From the NCBI RefSeq assembly GCF_035989305.1, contig NZ_CP108514.1, positions 1,727,501 to 1,791,500 on the forward strand: a DNA stretch of 64,000 bases, in the 5' to 3' direction. The stretch's first letter is position 1, and every line of letters begins with the position of its first letter. The position numbers and the translations under genes are program-made. Source of the DNA: Streptomyces sp. NBC_01233. GTDB taxonomy: Bacteria; Actinomycetota; Actinomycetes; Streptomycetales; Streptomycetaceae. Of the stretch, positions 33,682-42,294 are shown one piece after another. Under the pieces are notes generated by a model. It had not been told where the DNA came from, made no database searches, and was given only the letters and a program-made list of their open reading frames with translations.

Positions 33682-33876
33682 ATGGTCCTGTCCATCTCAG
33701 GCGTGGTCCTGCTCGGCATCATCTGCTTCCTCTTCTTCAAGAAAGACGGGATGAAGCTGACGCACGCGTTCGTCTGCGCGCTCTTCGGCTTCTTCCTCGC
33801 CGGCTCCGCCATCGCCCCGAGCATCACGGCGAGCACGGCGAGCCTCGCGAGCCTGCTCGGCGGGATCAAGCTCTAG
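33682..33876 (+). CDS. Small membrane protein (SpdA/SpdD-like), partner of FtsK-like protein
   Basis: A 64-residue protein with two hydrophobic segments (SISGVVLLGIICFLFF and AFVCALFGFFLAGSAIA) and a Ser/Ala-rich C terminus ending LLGGIKL. AGGAG at 33669-33673 precedes ATG 33682. It is followed 70 bp later by an FtsK/TraB-like gene. This pairing recalls small spread proteins and TraB of Streptomyces plasmids, but here in chromosomal context. The family assignment is by appearance only. Confidence 0.7.
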   Translation: MVLSISGVVLLGIICFLFFKKDGMKLTHAFVCALFGFFLAGSAIAPSITASTASLASLLGGIKL

Positions 33877-33946
33877 CCCGGCCATCGCGCAGCGCCACCA
33901 GCAACACCCGAAGCACCCGTCACACCCACAACTCCAGGAGACGCCC

Positions 33947-35560
33947 GTGGCCCGGCGCCCACTTCCCCGCGTCCTCAGCAGCGGCACCACGTCGCTGTCC
34001 CGGGGCCGCGACCTCGCTCGCACGGCCGCCGACACCGCCACGGACGTCCTCCATCCGCTCCTCACCATCGGACGCGGGCTGCGCATCCTGGCCTCGGCCG
34101 GGCGGCGCAGATGGTCCGGGACCCCCAAGGACAAGCGTGGTCCCGCGCTGTTCCTGGGAGCCGCCTGCGTCCTCGTGGTCGCACTCGTCCCCTACGGTCC
34201 GCTCCTCGCCCTGATCACCCTCATGGCGGCCGCGGCCTGGCAGGGACGCGACCGCACCCCGGTGAAGACCGGGCCCAGCGATGCCGAGACCGAACGGCTC
34301 GGCTCCCTCTACGAAGCCCTCGTGCCGTACTTCTCCATCCCCGAGGACCCGAACCCCCTCTTCGCCCACGGCGGGGACTGGGACAAGGCCTTCAGCGGCT
34401 ACGAGTTCGACGAGGCGGGCCGCATCACCCGGCTCCACATCCGCTACCCGGCCTACTTCACCGATGGCGAGACCGCCTCACGGGCCCGGATCGAGGCACT
34501 GCTGCACGCCAAGTCCGGGCGCGGACGGGAGTATCTCTTCGACTGGGACGAGGAGGGCAACCAGCTCGACCTGAGTGTGCTGGCGGCGCTGCCGACGGGC
34601 ATCGCCGCGCAGCCGTTCGTCACCTCGCCCGGCGAGACCGTGCTCGGCTTCACCGACGCGGGCGGTGTGCAGCGCACCCTGCCCGTCCTGGAGGGCGACG
34701 AGCCCCGCGACGTGCCGCCGGTGATCTGGCGCACCGGGCCCCGCTCCACCGAGCCCCACCTGCTGGCCGTCGGCCAGCCCGGCACCGGCACCTCCACCCT
34801 GCTCCGCTCCGTCGCCCTGCAGGCCCTGCGGCACGGCGGCGACGTGCTGATCGTCGACGGCGGCGGCAGCGGCGACTACTCCTGCCTGTCGGGCCGCGCC
34901 GGCGTCCTCGCCGTGGAATGCGGGCCGACCGGGGCGCAGGCCACCCTGGAGTGGGCCGCGCAGGAGACCGAGCGGCGGCTCATCGCCACCCACCGGGCCC
35001 GGGAGTCCGGCCGGCCGGCGCCCGAGGACACCCGGCGTCCGCTGTGGATCCTGCTGGACCAGCCGAGCGTGCTGGCCCACCTCTCGGTCGCCGAAGGGGG
35101 TCCCGACCCGCTCGCCCAGCTGCAGGTGCCGCTGCGGCACGGCCGACCCGCGCACGTCACGGTGGTGGTGGCCGAGCACTTCGACCACCTGGAACTGCTG
35201 AACGACGCCGTCTGGCAGCACACCCGCGCCCGGATCGTCCTCGGGCCCGCCGGGATCCAGCAGATCGCCGACGTGCTGGGGCTGCCGCCGCACACCACCC
35301 CGACCGCCCAGATGCCGCCCGGCCGCGGGTACGCCCGGCTCGGCGCGGGTCCCGTGCACCGGCTGCAGGTGCCCGCCACCCCGGACCCGTACGACGAGGC
35401 CACGAACGCGGTGTACCGCCAGGCCGTGCTGGAGCTCCTGCCGGACCGGCAGCAGGGCCCGGGCCGCAGCCCGGGCAAGCCCCTCCACGCCCTGCCGCCG
35501 GCGCAGGGCTCGGCCGTCGACGCCTCGCAGATCCCGGAGGTCCCGGCCGAGGCGCCGTGA
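33947..35560 (+). CDS. FtsK/TraB-like membrane protein with degenerate ATPase motifs
   Basis: A 537-residue protein with one or two membrane segments at 66-97 and a RecA-like domain at about 255-480. The Walker A position reads GQPGTGTST (276-284), with Thr instead of the essential Lys. The Walker B position reads LWILLDQ (366-372), with Gln instead of Glu. ATP hydrolysis is therefore doubtful. GTG 33947 has AGGAG at 33936-33940. It is co-directional with the small membrane protein gene. The FtsK/TraB relationship is inferred from layout and the P-loop fold. Confidence 0.75.
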   Translation: MARRPLPRVLSSGTTSLSRGRDLARTAADTATDVLHPLLTIGRGLRILASAGRRRWSGTPKDKRGPALFLGAACVLVVALVPYGPLLALITLMAAAAWQGRDRTPVKTGPSDAETERLGSLYEALVPYFSIPEDPNPLFAHGGDWDKAFSGYEFDEAGRITRLHIRYPAYFTDGETASRARIEALLHAKSGRGREYLFDWDEEGNQLDLSVLAALPTGIAAQPFVTSPGETVLGFTDAGGVQRTLPVLEGDEPRDVPPVIWRTGPRSTEPHLLAVGQPGTGTSTLLRSVALQALRHGGDVLIVDGGGSGDYSCLSGRAGVLAVECGPTGAQATLEWAAQETERRLIATHRARESGRPAPEDTRRPLWILLDQPSVLAHLSVAEGGPDPLAQLQVPLRHGRPAHVTVVVAEHFDHLELLNDAVWQHTRARIVLGPAGIQQIADVLGLPPHTTPTAQMPPGRGYARLGAGPVHRLQVPATPDPYDEATNAVYRQAVLELLPDRQQGPGRSPGKPLHALPPAQGSAVDASQIPEVPAEAP

Positions 35561-35636
35561 CCCCGACGGAGGCTCGGCGCTCTCCCGCTGCCGGGGGCTT
35601 CCAGGGGCCGGGAGCCAGGTGTCACGCCACGAACCG

Positions 35637-37139
35637 TTACGCCACGAACGTGCGCGGCGGCTCCGCGCCGCTGCCGCCGGCGCCCGTGCCGACCAGCCGT
35701 GCCGCCGCCGCCAGCCGGGAGGCGGCCTCGTCGGCCACCGGCCCGCCCACGGTGAACGGCAGCCGGACGTAGCCCTCGAAGGCCCCGTCCACGCCGAACC
35801 TCGGCCCCGAGGGGACCCGTACGCCGACCCGCTCCCCCACCTCGGCCAGCCGGGAGCCCGACAGGCCGCCCGCGCGGGCCCACAGGGTCAGCCCGCCCTG
35901 CGGCACCTCGAACTCCCAGTCCGGCAGCTCCCGGCGGACCGCCGCGACCAGCGCGTCGCGGTTCTCCCGGGCCTGGTCGCGGCGGATGTCGACGGCCTCC
36001 CGCCAACCCCCGGTGCGCATCAGCCAGTTCACCGCGAGCTGTTCCAGCACGGGCGTGCCCAGGTCGGCGTAGGCGCGGGCGGCGACCAGGCTGCGGATCA
36101 CGTCGGGGGCGGCGCGGACCCAGCCGATCCGCATGCCCGCCCAGAAGGCCTTGCTGGCGGAGCCCACCGTGATGACCGTGCTGCCGGACGGGTCGAACGA
36201 GCAGACCGGGCGGGGCATCTCCAGCTCCGGGTCCAGCCGGAGTTCCAGCATGGTCTCGTCGGCGACCAGGACGGTGCCGGCCGAACGGGCGGCCGCCACC
36301 ATGGCGCGGCGCTGCTCGTCGGAGGCCAGGGCCCCGGTCGGGTTGTGGAAGTCGGCCACGACGTAGGCGAGGCGGGGGGCCGAGTCGCGCAGCACCTGCC
36401 GCCAGACGTCCATGTCCCAGCCGGCCAGCCCGTCCGCCATGGCGACGGGCACGAGGCGGACCCCGGCGGCGCGCATGAGCTGGAGGATGTTGGCGTAGGA
36501 CGGCGACTCGACGGCGATCCGCTCGCCGCGCCCGGCGAAGAGGCTGCAGATGGCGTCGATCGCGCCCATCGCGCCGGTGGTGACCATGATCTGCTCGGGC
36601 ATGGTGGGGATGCCCTGCTCGGTGTACCGGTCGGCGAGCATCCGGCGCAGCGCGGGCAGGCCGGCCGGGTAGTCGCCGTGGGTGTGCGCGTAGGGGGGCA
36701 GCTCCTCCAGGGCACCCTGGACGGCCTTGGTGAGCCAGGGCTCGGGGGCGGGGAGGGCGGCGCAGCCGAGGTCGATCATCGAGCCGAGGGACTCGGGCGG
36801 CAGCGGCTCCAGGCCGCGCGCGGGCAGCGGGTTTCCGGCCGGTACGGAAGTCCAGCTGCCGGCGCCCCGGCGGGATTCCAGGAACCCCTCCCCGCGCAGG
36901 GCCTCGTACGCCGCGGCGACGGTGGTGCGGCTGAGCGAGAGGGCGACGGCCAGCTCCCGCTCGGCGGGGAGCCGGGCGGCGACCGGGACGCGGCCTTCGA
37001 GGACGAGGAGGCGGATCCCGTCGGCGAGGGTGCGGTACGCGGGCAGTTTGCGGGCGCCGGGGACCGGGGGGCGCTCCTGCTGCGAGGTGATGAGACGGGC
37101 GAGCTGCGCGGCGCCGACCGCCGAGGTCCATTCGGCCAT
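35637..37139 (-). CDS. MocR-type (GntR/aminotransferase) transcriptional regulator
   Basis: A 500-residue fusion of a GntR winged helix (GRVPVAARLPAERELAVALSLSRTTVAAAYEAL) and a fold-type I aminotransferase domain with PLP lysine in SASKAFWAGMRIGW and the DFHNPTG region. It is therefore a PLP-dependent MocR regulator. ATG 37139 (MAEWTSAVG) has AAGGTGG upstream; the frame is open to 37217. It is divergent from the glycerophosphodiesterase gene, and the intergenic region carries three perfect 12-bp direct repeats, which suit the direct-repeat binding mode of MocR proteins. Its target is unknown. Confidence 0.9.
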   Translation of the reverse strand: MAEWTSAVGAAQLARLITSQQERPPVPGARKLPAYRTLADGIRLLVLEGRVPVAARLPAERELAVALSLSRTTVAAAYEALRGEGFLESRRGAGSWTSVPAGNPLPARGLEPLPPESLGSMIDLGCAALPAPEPWLTKAVQGALEELPPYAHTHGDYPAGLPALRRMLADRYTEQGIPTMPEQIMVTTGAMGAIDAICSLFAGRGERIAVESPSYANILQLMRAAGVRLVPVAMADGLAGWDMDVWRQVLRDSAPRLAYVVADFHNPTGALASDEQRRAMVAAARSAGTVLVADETMLELRLDPELEMPRPVCSFDPSGSTVITVGSASKAFWAGMRIGWVRAAPDVIRSLVAARAYADLGTPVLEQLAVNWLMRTGGWREAVDIRRDQARENRDALVAAVRRELPDWEFEVPQGGLTLWARAGGLSGSRLAEVGERVGVRVPSGPRFGVDGAFEGYVRLPFTVGGPVADEAASRLAAAARLVGTGAGGSGAEPPRTFVA

Positions 37140-37331
37140 TGCGTCCGGTCCACCTTCGTCGGATTGGCCTCGACGGTGGGCGCCGGGAGCCGGGATTGGA
37201 TTGATGTCTGCGGGCACAGCCTGTCACGTGCCAGTCCACCTGCACCAGGGGGTGTCGCACCGGGGCGCCGCCGGGCACCGGTGGGGTGCCGGGTGGGGCA
37301 CCGGAGCCGCACCGGAGGGCATCGGCGGACA

Positions 37332-37367
37332 CCGGTTCGGACGCCGGTTCGGACGCCGGTTCGGACG
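37332..37367. repeat. Three perfect 12-bp direct repeats
   Basis: CCGGTTCGGACG occurs three times head to tail at 37332-37343, 37344-37355 and 37356-37367, about 65 bp upstream of the GDPD start and 190 bp upstream of the MocR start. The phasing of about one helical turn suggests a regulator-binding array rather than chance, although slippage in GC-rich DNA is possible. Confidence 0.6.
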
Positions 37368-37431
37368 CCGTCTCGTCACCCGTTCACCTCGCGTACCGCC
37401 GTCCACTCACGTCCCGGGGGATACTGCCGCC

Positions 37432-38202
37432 GTGACGCACGTACGCCTTCGCCATCCGTATCTGGACCACCCGGCTCCGATCCCCTTCGCGCACCGGGGA
37501 GGTGCCGCGGACGGGCTGGAGAACACCGCCGCCGCCTTCCGCCGGGCCGCCGAAGCGGGCTACCGGTACTTCGAGACCGATGTGCACGCCACGGCCGACG
37601 GGAAACTCGTCGCCTTCCACGACTCCACGCTGGACCGGGTCACCGACGGCCGGGGCCGGATCGCCGAGCTGTCCTGGAAGCAGGTCCGCGAGGCGCGCGT
37701 GGCGGGCACCGAGCCGCTGCCGCTCTTCGAGGAGCTGCTGGAGGAGTTCCCGGACGCCCGCTGGAACATCGACATCAAGGCCGAGTCCGCGCTGCACCCG
37801 CTGGTCAACCTGATCGCGCGGACCGGGATCTGGGACCGGGTCTGCGTGGGCTCCTTCTCGGAGAGCCGGGTGGCCCGCGCCCAGAAGATCGCCGGCCCCC
37901 GGCTGGCGACCTCGTACGGCGTACGCGGGGTGCTCGGCCTGCGGCTGCGCTCGTACGCGATCCCGGCGGCGCTGCGCGTGGGCGCCGTGGCGGCGCAGGT
38001 GCCGGAGACCCATGCGGGCATCCGTGTGGTCGACCGGCGCTTCGTGCGGACCGCGCACGAGCGGGGCCTGCAAGTCCACGTGTGGACCGTGAACGAACCG
38101 GAACGTATGGAGGCTCTCCTCGACCTGGGTGTCGATGGCATCATGACCGACCGGATCGACATCTTGCGCACGGTGCTGGACCGGCGCGGGGCCTGGGCCT
38201 GA
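37432..38202 (+). CDS. Glycerophosphodiester phosphodiesterase
   Basis: A 256-residue GDPD-family protein. Catalytic motifs are visible: FAHRGGAADGLENTAAAF (His-Arg, Glu, Asn), YFETDVHATADGKLVAFHDSTLDRVTDG (Glu-Asp, His) and NIDIKAE. It hydrolyses glycerophosphodiesters to glycerol-3-phosphate and alcohol. No signal peptide is seen, so it is intracellular. GTG 37432 was chosen because the conserved domain starts immediately after it; GGGGG lies about 11 bases upstream. It is followed by an MFS transporter 68 bp downstream. Confidence 0.92.
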   Translation: MTHVRLRHPYLDHPAPIPFAHRGGAADGLENTAAAFRRAAEAGYRYFETDVHATADGKLVAFHDSTLDRVTDGRGRIAELSWKQVREARVAGTEPLPLFEELLEEFPDARWNIDIKAESALHPLVNLIARTGIWDRVCVGSFSESRVARAQKIAGPRLATSYGVRGVLGLRLRSYAIPAALRVGAVAAQVPETHAGIRVVDRRFVRTAHERGLQVHVWTVNEPERMEALLDLGVDGIMTDRIDILRTVLDRRGAWA

Positions 38203-38270
38203 CACGCTCTTCGGCCGCCGCGCGGGCACGGGGGCCGCTGCGGTACGGGGACCAGCGAGGGGGACACCAG

Positions 38271-39665
38271 GTGAGCGCGGAAGACAGCAGGACGGCCGAG
38301 GAAGCGGAACCGGCGGAACCGGGAGCCGAGGACGGCAGATCGGCCGCGACGGCCGCGCGCAAGCGCGAGCAGCGGGGCTGGTACTTCTACGACTTCGCCG
38401 TGTCGGTGTACTCGGCGAGCGTGCTCACCGTGTTCCTCGGGCCGTACCTGACCTCGGTGGCCAAGGCCGCCGCGGACGCCGAGGGCTTCGTCCACCCGCT
38501 GGGCATCCCGGTGCGGGCCGGGTCCTTCTTCGCCTACTCGGTGTCGGCCTCGGTGATCCTGGCCGTGCTGCTCATGCCGCTCGTGGGCGCCGCGGCGGAC
38601 CGGACCGGGCGCAAGAAGCCGCTGCTGGCGGTGGCCGCCTACATCGGCGCCGCGGCGACGGCCGGGATGTTCTTCCTCGGCCGTGAGCGCTACCTGCTGG
38701 GCGGGCTGCTGCTCATCGTGGCGAACGCCTCGCTGTCCGTCTCGATGGTGCTCTACAACGCCTACCTGCCGCAGATCTCCACGCCGGACGAGCGGGACAC
38801 CGTCTCCTCGCGGGGCTGGGCCTTCGGTTACACCGCGGGCTCCGTGATGCTCGTGATGAACCTGGTGCTCTACATGGGCCACGACTCCTTCGGCCTCACC
38901 GAGGGCATGGCGGTACGGATCTGCCTGGCGTCGGCGGGCCTGTGGTGGGGCGCCTTCGCCCTGATCCCGCTGCGCCGGCTGCGGGACCGGGCCGTGGTCC
39001 GGGAGCCGGGGGCCGGGCCGGCGGTCAGCGGCTGGAAGCAGCTCGTCGCCACCCTGAAGGACATGCGCCGCTACCCGCTGACGCTGTCGTTCCTGCTGGC
39101 GTACCTGATCTACAACGACGGCGTGCAGACGGTGATCTCCCAGGCCTCCATCTACGGCTCGGAGGAGCTGGAGCTGGACCAGTCCACCCTCATCGGGGCG
39201 GTGCTGCTGGTGCAGGTCCTGGCGGTGGCCGGGGCGCTGGGGATGGGCCGCCTCGCGCGGATCTACGGCGCCAAGCGGACGATCCTGGGCTCGCTGGCCG
39301 CGTGGGGCGTGACGCTCGCGGTCGGGTACTTCCTGCCCGCCCGGACCCCGGTGTGGTTCTTCGCGCTCGCCGCGATGATCGGGCTGGTGCTGGGCGGCAG
39401 CCAGGCGCTGTCGCGCTCGCTCTTCTCGCACCTGGTGCCTGCGGGCAAGGAGGCCGAGTACTTCTCGGCGTACGAGATGAGCGACCGCGGGCTGAGCTGG
39501 GTGGGGCCGCTCGTCTTCGGCCTGACCTACCAGCTCACGGGGAGCTACCGGGACGCGATCATCTCGCTGGTGGCCTTCTTCGCACTGGGATTCGTGCTCC
39601 TGGCGCGAGTGCCGGTGCGGCGCGCGGTGGAAGCGGCAGGCAATCCTGTACCGGAGCGGATCTGA
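38271..39665 (+). CDS. MFS transporter, Atg22/UMF1-like
   Basis: A 464-residue membrane protein with about 12 hydrophobic segments. The start region GWYFYDFAVSVYSASVLTVFLGPYL is characteristic of the Atg22/UMF1 (vacuole effluxer-like) MFS family, and the loop after segment 3 has AAADRTGRKKPLL, the family A motif. GTG 38271 has AGGGGG upstream at good spacing. It may be co-transcribed with the phosphodiesterase, which might suggest export or uptake of a related metabolite; the substrate is unknown. Confidence 0.9.
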   Translation: MSAEDSRTAEEAEPAEPGAEDGRSAATAARKREQRGWYFYDFAVSVYSASVLTVFLGPYLTSVAKAAADAEGFVHPLGIPVRAGSFFAYSVSASVILAVLLMPLVGAAADRTGRKKPLLAVAAYIGAAATAGMFFLGRERYLLGGLLLIVANASLSVSMVLYNAYLPQISTPDERDTVSSRGWAFGYTAGSVMLVMNLVLYMGHDSFGLTEGMAVRICLASAGLWWGAFALIPLRRLRDRAVVREPGAGPAVSGWKQLVATLKDMRRYPLTLSFLLAYLIYNDGVQTVISQASIYGSEELELDQSTLIGAVLLVQVLAVAGALGMGRLARIYGAKRTILGSLAAWGVTLAVGYFLPARTPVWFFALAAMIGLVLGGSQALSRSLFSHLVPAGKEAEYFSAYEMSDRGLSWVGPLVFGLTYQLTGSYRDAIISLVAFFALGFVLLARVPVRRAVEAAGNPVPERI

Positions 39666-39720
39666 GAGCGGGTCCGCGAGTGCGCACGGCCCGGATCCAC
39701 GAACGAATTCCGAACGAATT

Positions 39721-39749
39721 TAGACGTTGAAGCAAAGGGCCGGTAGTGT
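39721..39749 (+). promoter_or_regulatory. Housekeeping-type promoter upstream of rbpA
   Basis: TAGACG at 39721-39726 and TAGTGT at 39744-39749 are separated by exactly 17 bp, a good SigA (HrdB)-type promoter. The transcript would have a leader of about 225 bases before rbpA. This and the SigR-type promoter occupy the 39666-39979 gap, which contains no gene. Confidence 0.5.
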
Positions 39750-39890
39750 ACGCCTTTGGCCTGCCAGGCGGACCGTTACTGCGCGCTCAAGCAGCGTGGA
39801 CGTTGGGTGACATCTGCTGCCAGATGTGACAAAACGGGCATTGGTGGGTACAACAAGGGGCGGCACGACGGGCGACGCACGACCCGGAGC

Positions 39891-39917
39891 GGGAATCTAT
39901 ACCGCCGACCGGACGTT
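39891..39917 (+). promoter_or_regulatory. SigR-type promoter of rbpA
   Basis: GGGAAT at 39891-39896, an 18-bp spacer, then GTT at 39915-39917 matches the SigR consensus GGAAT-N18/19-GTT. In S. coelicolor rbpA belongs to the thiol-oxidative-stress regulon of SigR, so both sequence and context agree. The start site should fall near 39923, giving a leader of about 55 bases. Confidence 0.75.
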
Positions 39918-39979
39918 GACCGGATGACGACGACAGCGACACCTGTCCTGTGGGCGACAAAGCCCGGGAGGCACGATTC

Positions 39980-40354
39980 ATGAGTGAGCGAGCTCTCCGC
40001 GGTACGCGCCTCGTGGTTACCAGCTACGAGACGGACCGCGGCATCGATCTGGCCCCGCGCCAGGCGGTGGAGTACGCATGCCAGAACGGACATCGATTTG
40101 AGATGCCGTTCTCGGTTGAGGCAGAAATTCCGCCGGAGTGGGAGTGCAAGGCGTGCGGCGCCATGGCACTCCTGGTGGACGGGGACGGGCCCGAAGAGAA
40201 GAAGGGCAAGCCTGCGCGAACGCACTGGGACATGCTCATGGAGCGACGCACCCGCGAGGAGCTGGAGGAAGTGCTGGCCGAAAGGCTTGCGGTCCTGCGC
40301 TCCGGCGCCATGAACATTGCCGTGCATCCGCGGGACAGCCGCAAGTCCGCCTGA
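39980..40354 (+). CDS. rbpA: RNA polymerase-binding protein RbpA
   Basis: Actinobacterial RNA polymerase-binding protein that stabilises HrdB holoenzyme and the open complex. At 124 residues it has the expected length. Zinc-type ligands are visible as Cys34 and His38 (CQNGHRF) and Cys56/Cys59 (CKAC), followed by the sigma-interacting domain (RTHWDMLMERRTREELEEVLAERL). GGGAGG at 39966-39971 precedes the ATG. It is monocistronic, ending in a very strong hairpin. Confidence 0.96.
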   Translation: MSERALRGTRLVVTSYETDRGIDLAPRQAVEYACQNGHRFEMPFSVEAEIPPEWECKACGAMALLVDGDGPEEKKGKPARTHWDMLMERRTREELEEVLAERLAVLRSGAMNIAVHPRDSRKSA

Positions 40355-40371
40355 CAGCCGGACGGATACAC

Positions 40372-40415
40372 AAGCCGAGGGGCCCCGCCACACTGTGTGG
40401 CGGGGCCCCTCGGCT
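40372..40415. terminator. Very strong hairpin terminator of rbpA
   Basis: A near-perfect palindrome of 44 bp: AAGCCGAGGGGCCCCGCCACA pairs with TGTGGCGGGGCCCCTCGGCTT around a minimal loop, followed by TTCTCCT. It separates rbpA from the convergent fxsA-like gene and should stop transcription both ways. Confidence 0.9.
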
Positions 40416-40483
40416 TTCTCCTGCGCTCTTGCCCGGTGCCGGCCGGGCCGGCCATGGCGGCCGGGGCCGGCAGGGCCGGTGTT

Positions 40484-41077
40484 CTACGGGGTCAGGGGCG
40501 GGCGGTGGCCCGTCTCCGGGCCGCCCGGGCCGCCGGGCCGGTCCTCTCGGATGACCTCGCCCTGGACGACCTTGCCGTCGGGGTAGTGGATACGGGCCTG
40601 CTGGAAGGCGTCGCCGAAGCTCCCGGCCGGGGCCGAGGCCATCTTCCGCTCCAGCGAGCGGGTCGCGCGGCGGCCGATCCAGGCCCGGACCGGCGGCAGC
40701 AGGAGGAGCAGACCCGCCACGTCGGAGAGCAGACCCGGCATCATCAGGAGCAGGCCCGCCAGCATCGTGAGGCCGTTGCCCCGGCCGGGCTGCTGCGGGG
40801 CGGGCTGCTGCCCCTGCTGGGCCTGCTGGAAGGTGTCCGCAAGGTTCTTGAAGGCACGCCGCCCGGCCCGCTTGATGACCACGGCGCCCAGCACCATGGC
40901 GCCCGCGAGCAGCGCGGCGACGGCCAGCCCGCCGGCCACGTCCGCGACCACGGTGAGCAGCCAGACCTCCAGGATCAGCCAGGCGGCGATCGCCAGGGGG
41001 AGGAAGGTTCGGGCGGGCGAACGCCGCCGGGGGGCCGTCGAAGTCCCCGGCCGCAGGGATCCAGTGCCGGTCGTCAT
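40484..41077 (-). CDS. fxsA: FxsA-family membrane protein
   Basis: A 197-residue FxsA-like protein with four hydrophobic segments, including FLPLAIAAWLILEVWLLTVVA near the N terminus and GLTMLAGLLLMMPGLLSDVAGLLLLLPPVR, the family hallmark. The C terminus is hydrophilic. In E. coli FxsA affects exclusion of phage T7 by the F plasmid; the general function is unclear. It is downstream of the ppm gene on the same strand, 67 bp away, and convergent with rbpA. Confidence 0.9.
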   Translation of the reverse strand: MTTGTGSLRPGTSTAPRRRSPARTFLPLAIAAWLILEVWLLTVVADVAGGLAVAALLAGAMVLGAVVIKRAGRRAFKNLADTFQQAQQGQQPAPQQPGRGNGLTMLAGLLLMMPGLLSDVAGLLLLLPPVRAWIGRRATRSLERKMASAPAGSFGDAFQQARIHYPDGKVVQGEVIREDRPGGPGGPETGHRPPLTP

Positions 41078-41144
41078 ACCAACCAGTGTGCCTGGGGCCG
41101 CATAAAAGTGTCCTCAGCCGGGGGTACCGGACGGCCCCTAGGGG

Positions 41145-41966
41145 TCAGCGCTTCGGGTCGGGCCCGGCCGGGCCCTTGCCGCCGTCCTTGCCGCCGTCCT
41201 TGCCACCGTCCTTGCCCAGCAGCTTGGCCGCCTGGGCCTTGAGGCCCCACTGGGTGACCCGCCACAGGGCCTCGACCACGATGTCCTTGCTCATCTTGCT
41301 GTCGCCGAACTCGCGCTCGACGAACGTGATGGGCACCTCCACCACGCGGAAACCCTTCTGCACCGCCCTGCGGGCCAGGTCGACCTGGAAGCAGTAGCCC
41401 GCGGAGGCCACCTCGTCCAGGCCCAGGCCCTCCAGGGTCTCGCGGCGGAAGGCCCGGTAGCCGCCGGTCACGTCACGGATCGGGACGTTGAGCATGAGCC
41501 GCGAGTACGTCGAACCGCCGCGCGAGAGGATCTCCCGGCTCTTGGGCCAGTTGACGACGCGGCCGCCCGGCACCCAGCGGGAGCCCAGGACCAGGTCGGC
41601 GCCTGCCAGTGCGGTGAGCAGGCGGGGCAGCTCCTCCGGCTGGTGGGAACCGTCGGCGTCCATCTCGACGATCACTCCGTAGCCGGCGTCCAGGGCCCAG
41701 AGGAAGCCCGCCAGATAGGCCGCGCCGAGCCCCTCCTTGCCCTTGCGGTGCAGCACGTGCACGTGGTCGTCGCCGACCGCGAGCTCGTCGGCGAGCTTGC
41801 CGGTGCCGTCGGGGCTGTTGTCGTCGGCGACCAGGATGTGGGCCTCGGGCACCGCCGCGCGGACGCGGCCGACGATCAGCCCGATGTTCTCCGCCTCGTT
41901 GTAGGTCGGAATGATCACCAAGGCCGTACCGAGCGGCCCGTAGGTCCGCTGTCCGCCGTCGCTCAC
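41145..41966 (-). CDS. ppm1: Polyprenol-phosphate mannose synthase (GT2)
   Basis: A 273-residue family 2 glycosyltransferase of the DPM1 type that transfers mannose from GDP-mannose to polyprenyl phosphate. Motifs visible are IIPTYNEAENI, VADDNSPDGT, EMDADGSHQPEE (DxD-like) and VTGGYRAFRRE. It has no membrane segments, as in Streptomyces, where the acyltransferase part is separate. The product feeds protein O-mannosylation. The C terminus carries three KDGG repeats. GTG 41966 has AAGGGG upstream. Confidence 0.93.
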   Translation of the reverse strand: MSDGGQRTYGPLGTALVIIPTYNEAENIGLIVGRVRAAVPEAHILVADDNSPDGTGKLADELAVGDDHVHVLHRKGKEGLGAAYLAGFLWALDAGYGVIVEMDADGSHQPEELPRLLTALAGADLVLGSRWVPGGRVVNWPKSREILSRGGSTYSRLMLNVPIRDVTGGYRAFRRETLEGLGLDEVASAGYCFQVDLARRAVQKGFRVVEVPITFVEREFGDSKMSKDIVVEALWRVTQWGLKAQAAKLLGKDGGKDGGKDGGKGPAGPDPKR

Positions 41967-42294
41967 TGAGTCCCCTTTTGTGCGCTTGCACGTCCTGTAC
42001 GTCTGGTCGCAGAGGATGACTTTAGAACAGTGATCGGGGCCCGCGGTCCTTCGGGCCGGTCAGACGCCCGCTGGCTGCGGGCCGCCGTGACCGTTGTCTA
42101 CTGGACCGCCGAGCCCCGACCGGGGCCACCCTCCCCCAGCTCCCACTGGAGGTGCCCCCACCGGCGAAACCTTCCCTCGCCCCCGAGGCGCGGGCGCGCT
42201 GAGCAGACGGATCCGTCCGGCACGGACGTCCTGTGGTGGACCCGGCCGAACTTATCCGGGTCCGACCGCCCGTACCGAACCGAGGCACACCGGA
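41967..42294. other. Intergenic region without a supported gene
   Basis: 328 bp between the ppm gene and the co-directional amidohydrolase gene. The part near 42000 is AT-richer (TGACTTTAGAACAGTGATC) and probably holds the ppm promoter. Frames that stay open on both strands look like composition effects in GC-rich DNA; none has a good SD and domain content. Confidence 0.4.

Noticed and set aside
33682..35560. Integrated conjugative element suggested by the FtsK/TraB-like and small membrane genes
   Set aside because: No integrase, excisionase, replication gene or att repeats in the surrounding 30 kb; neighbours are core genes.
37332..37367. CRISPR array
   Set aside because: The repeats are 12 bp, contiguous without spacers; no cas genes exist. 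No CRISPR array is visible anywhere in the window.
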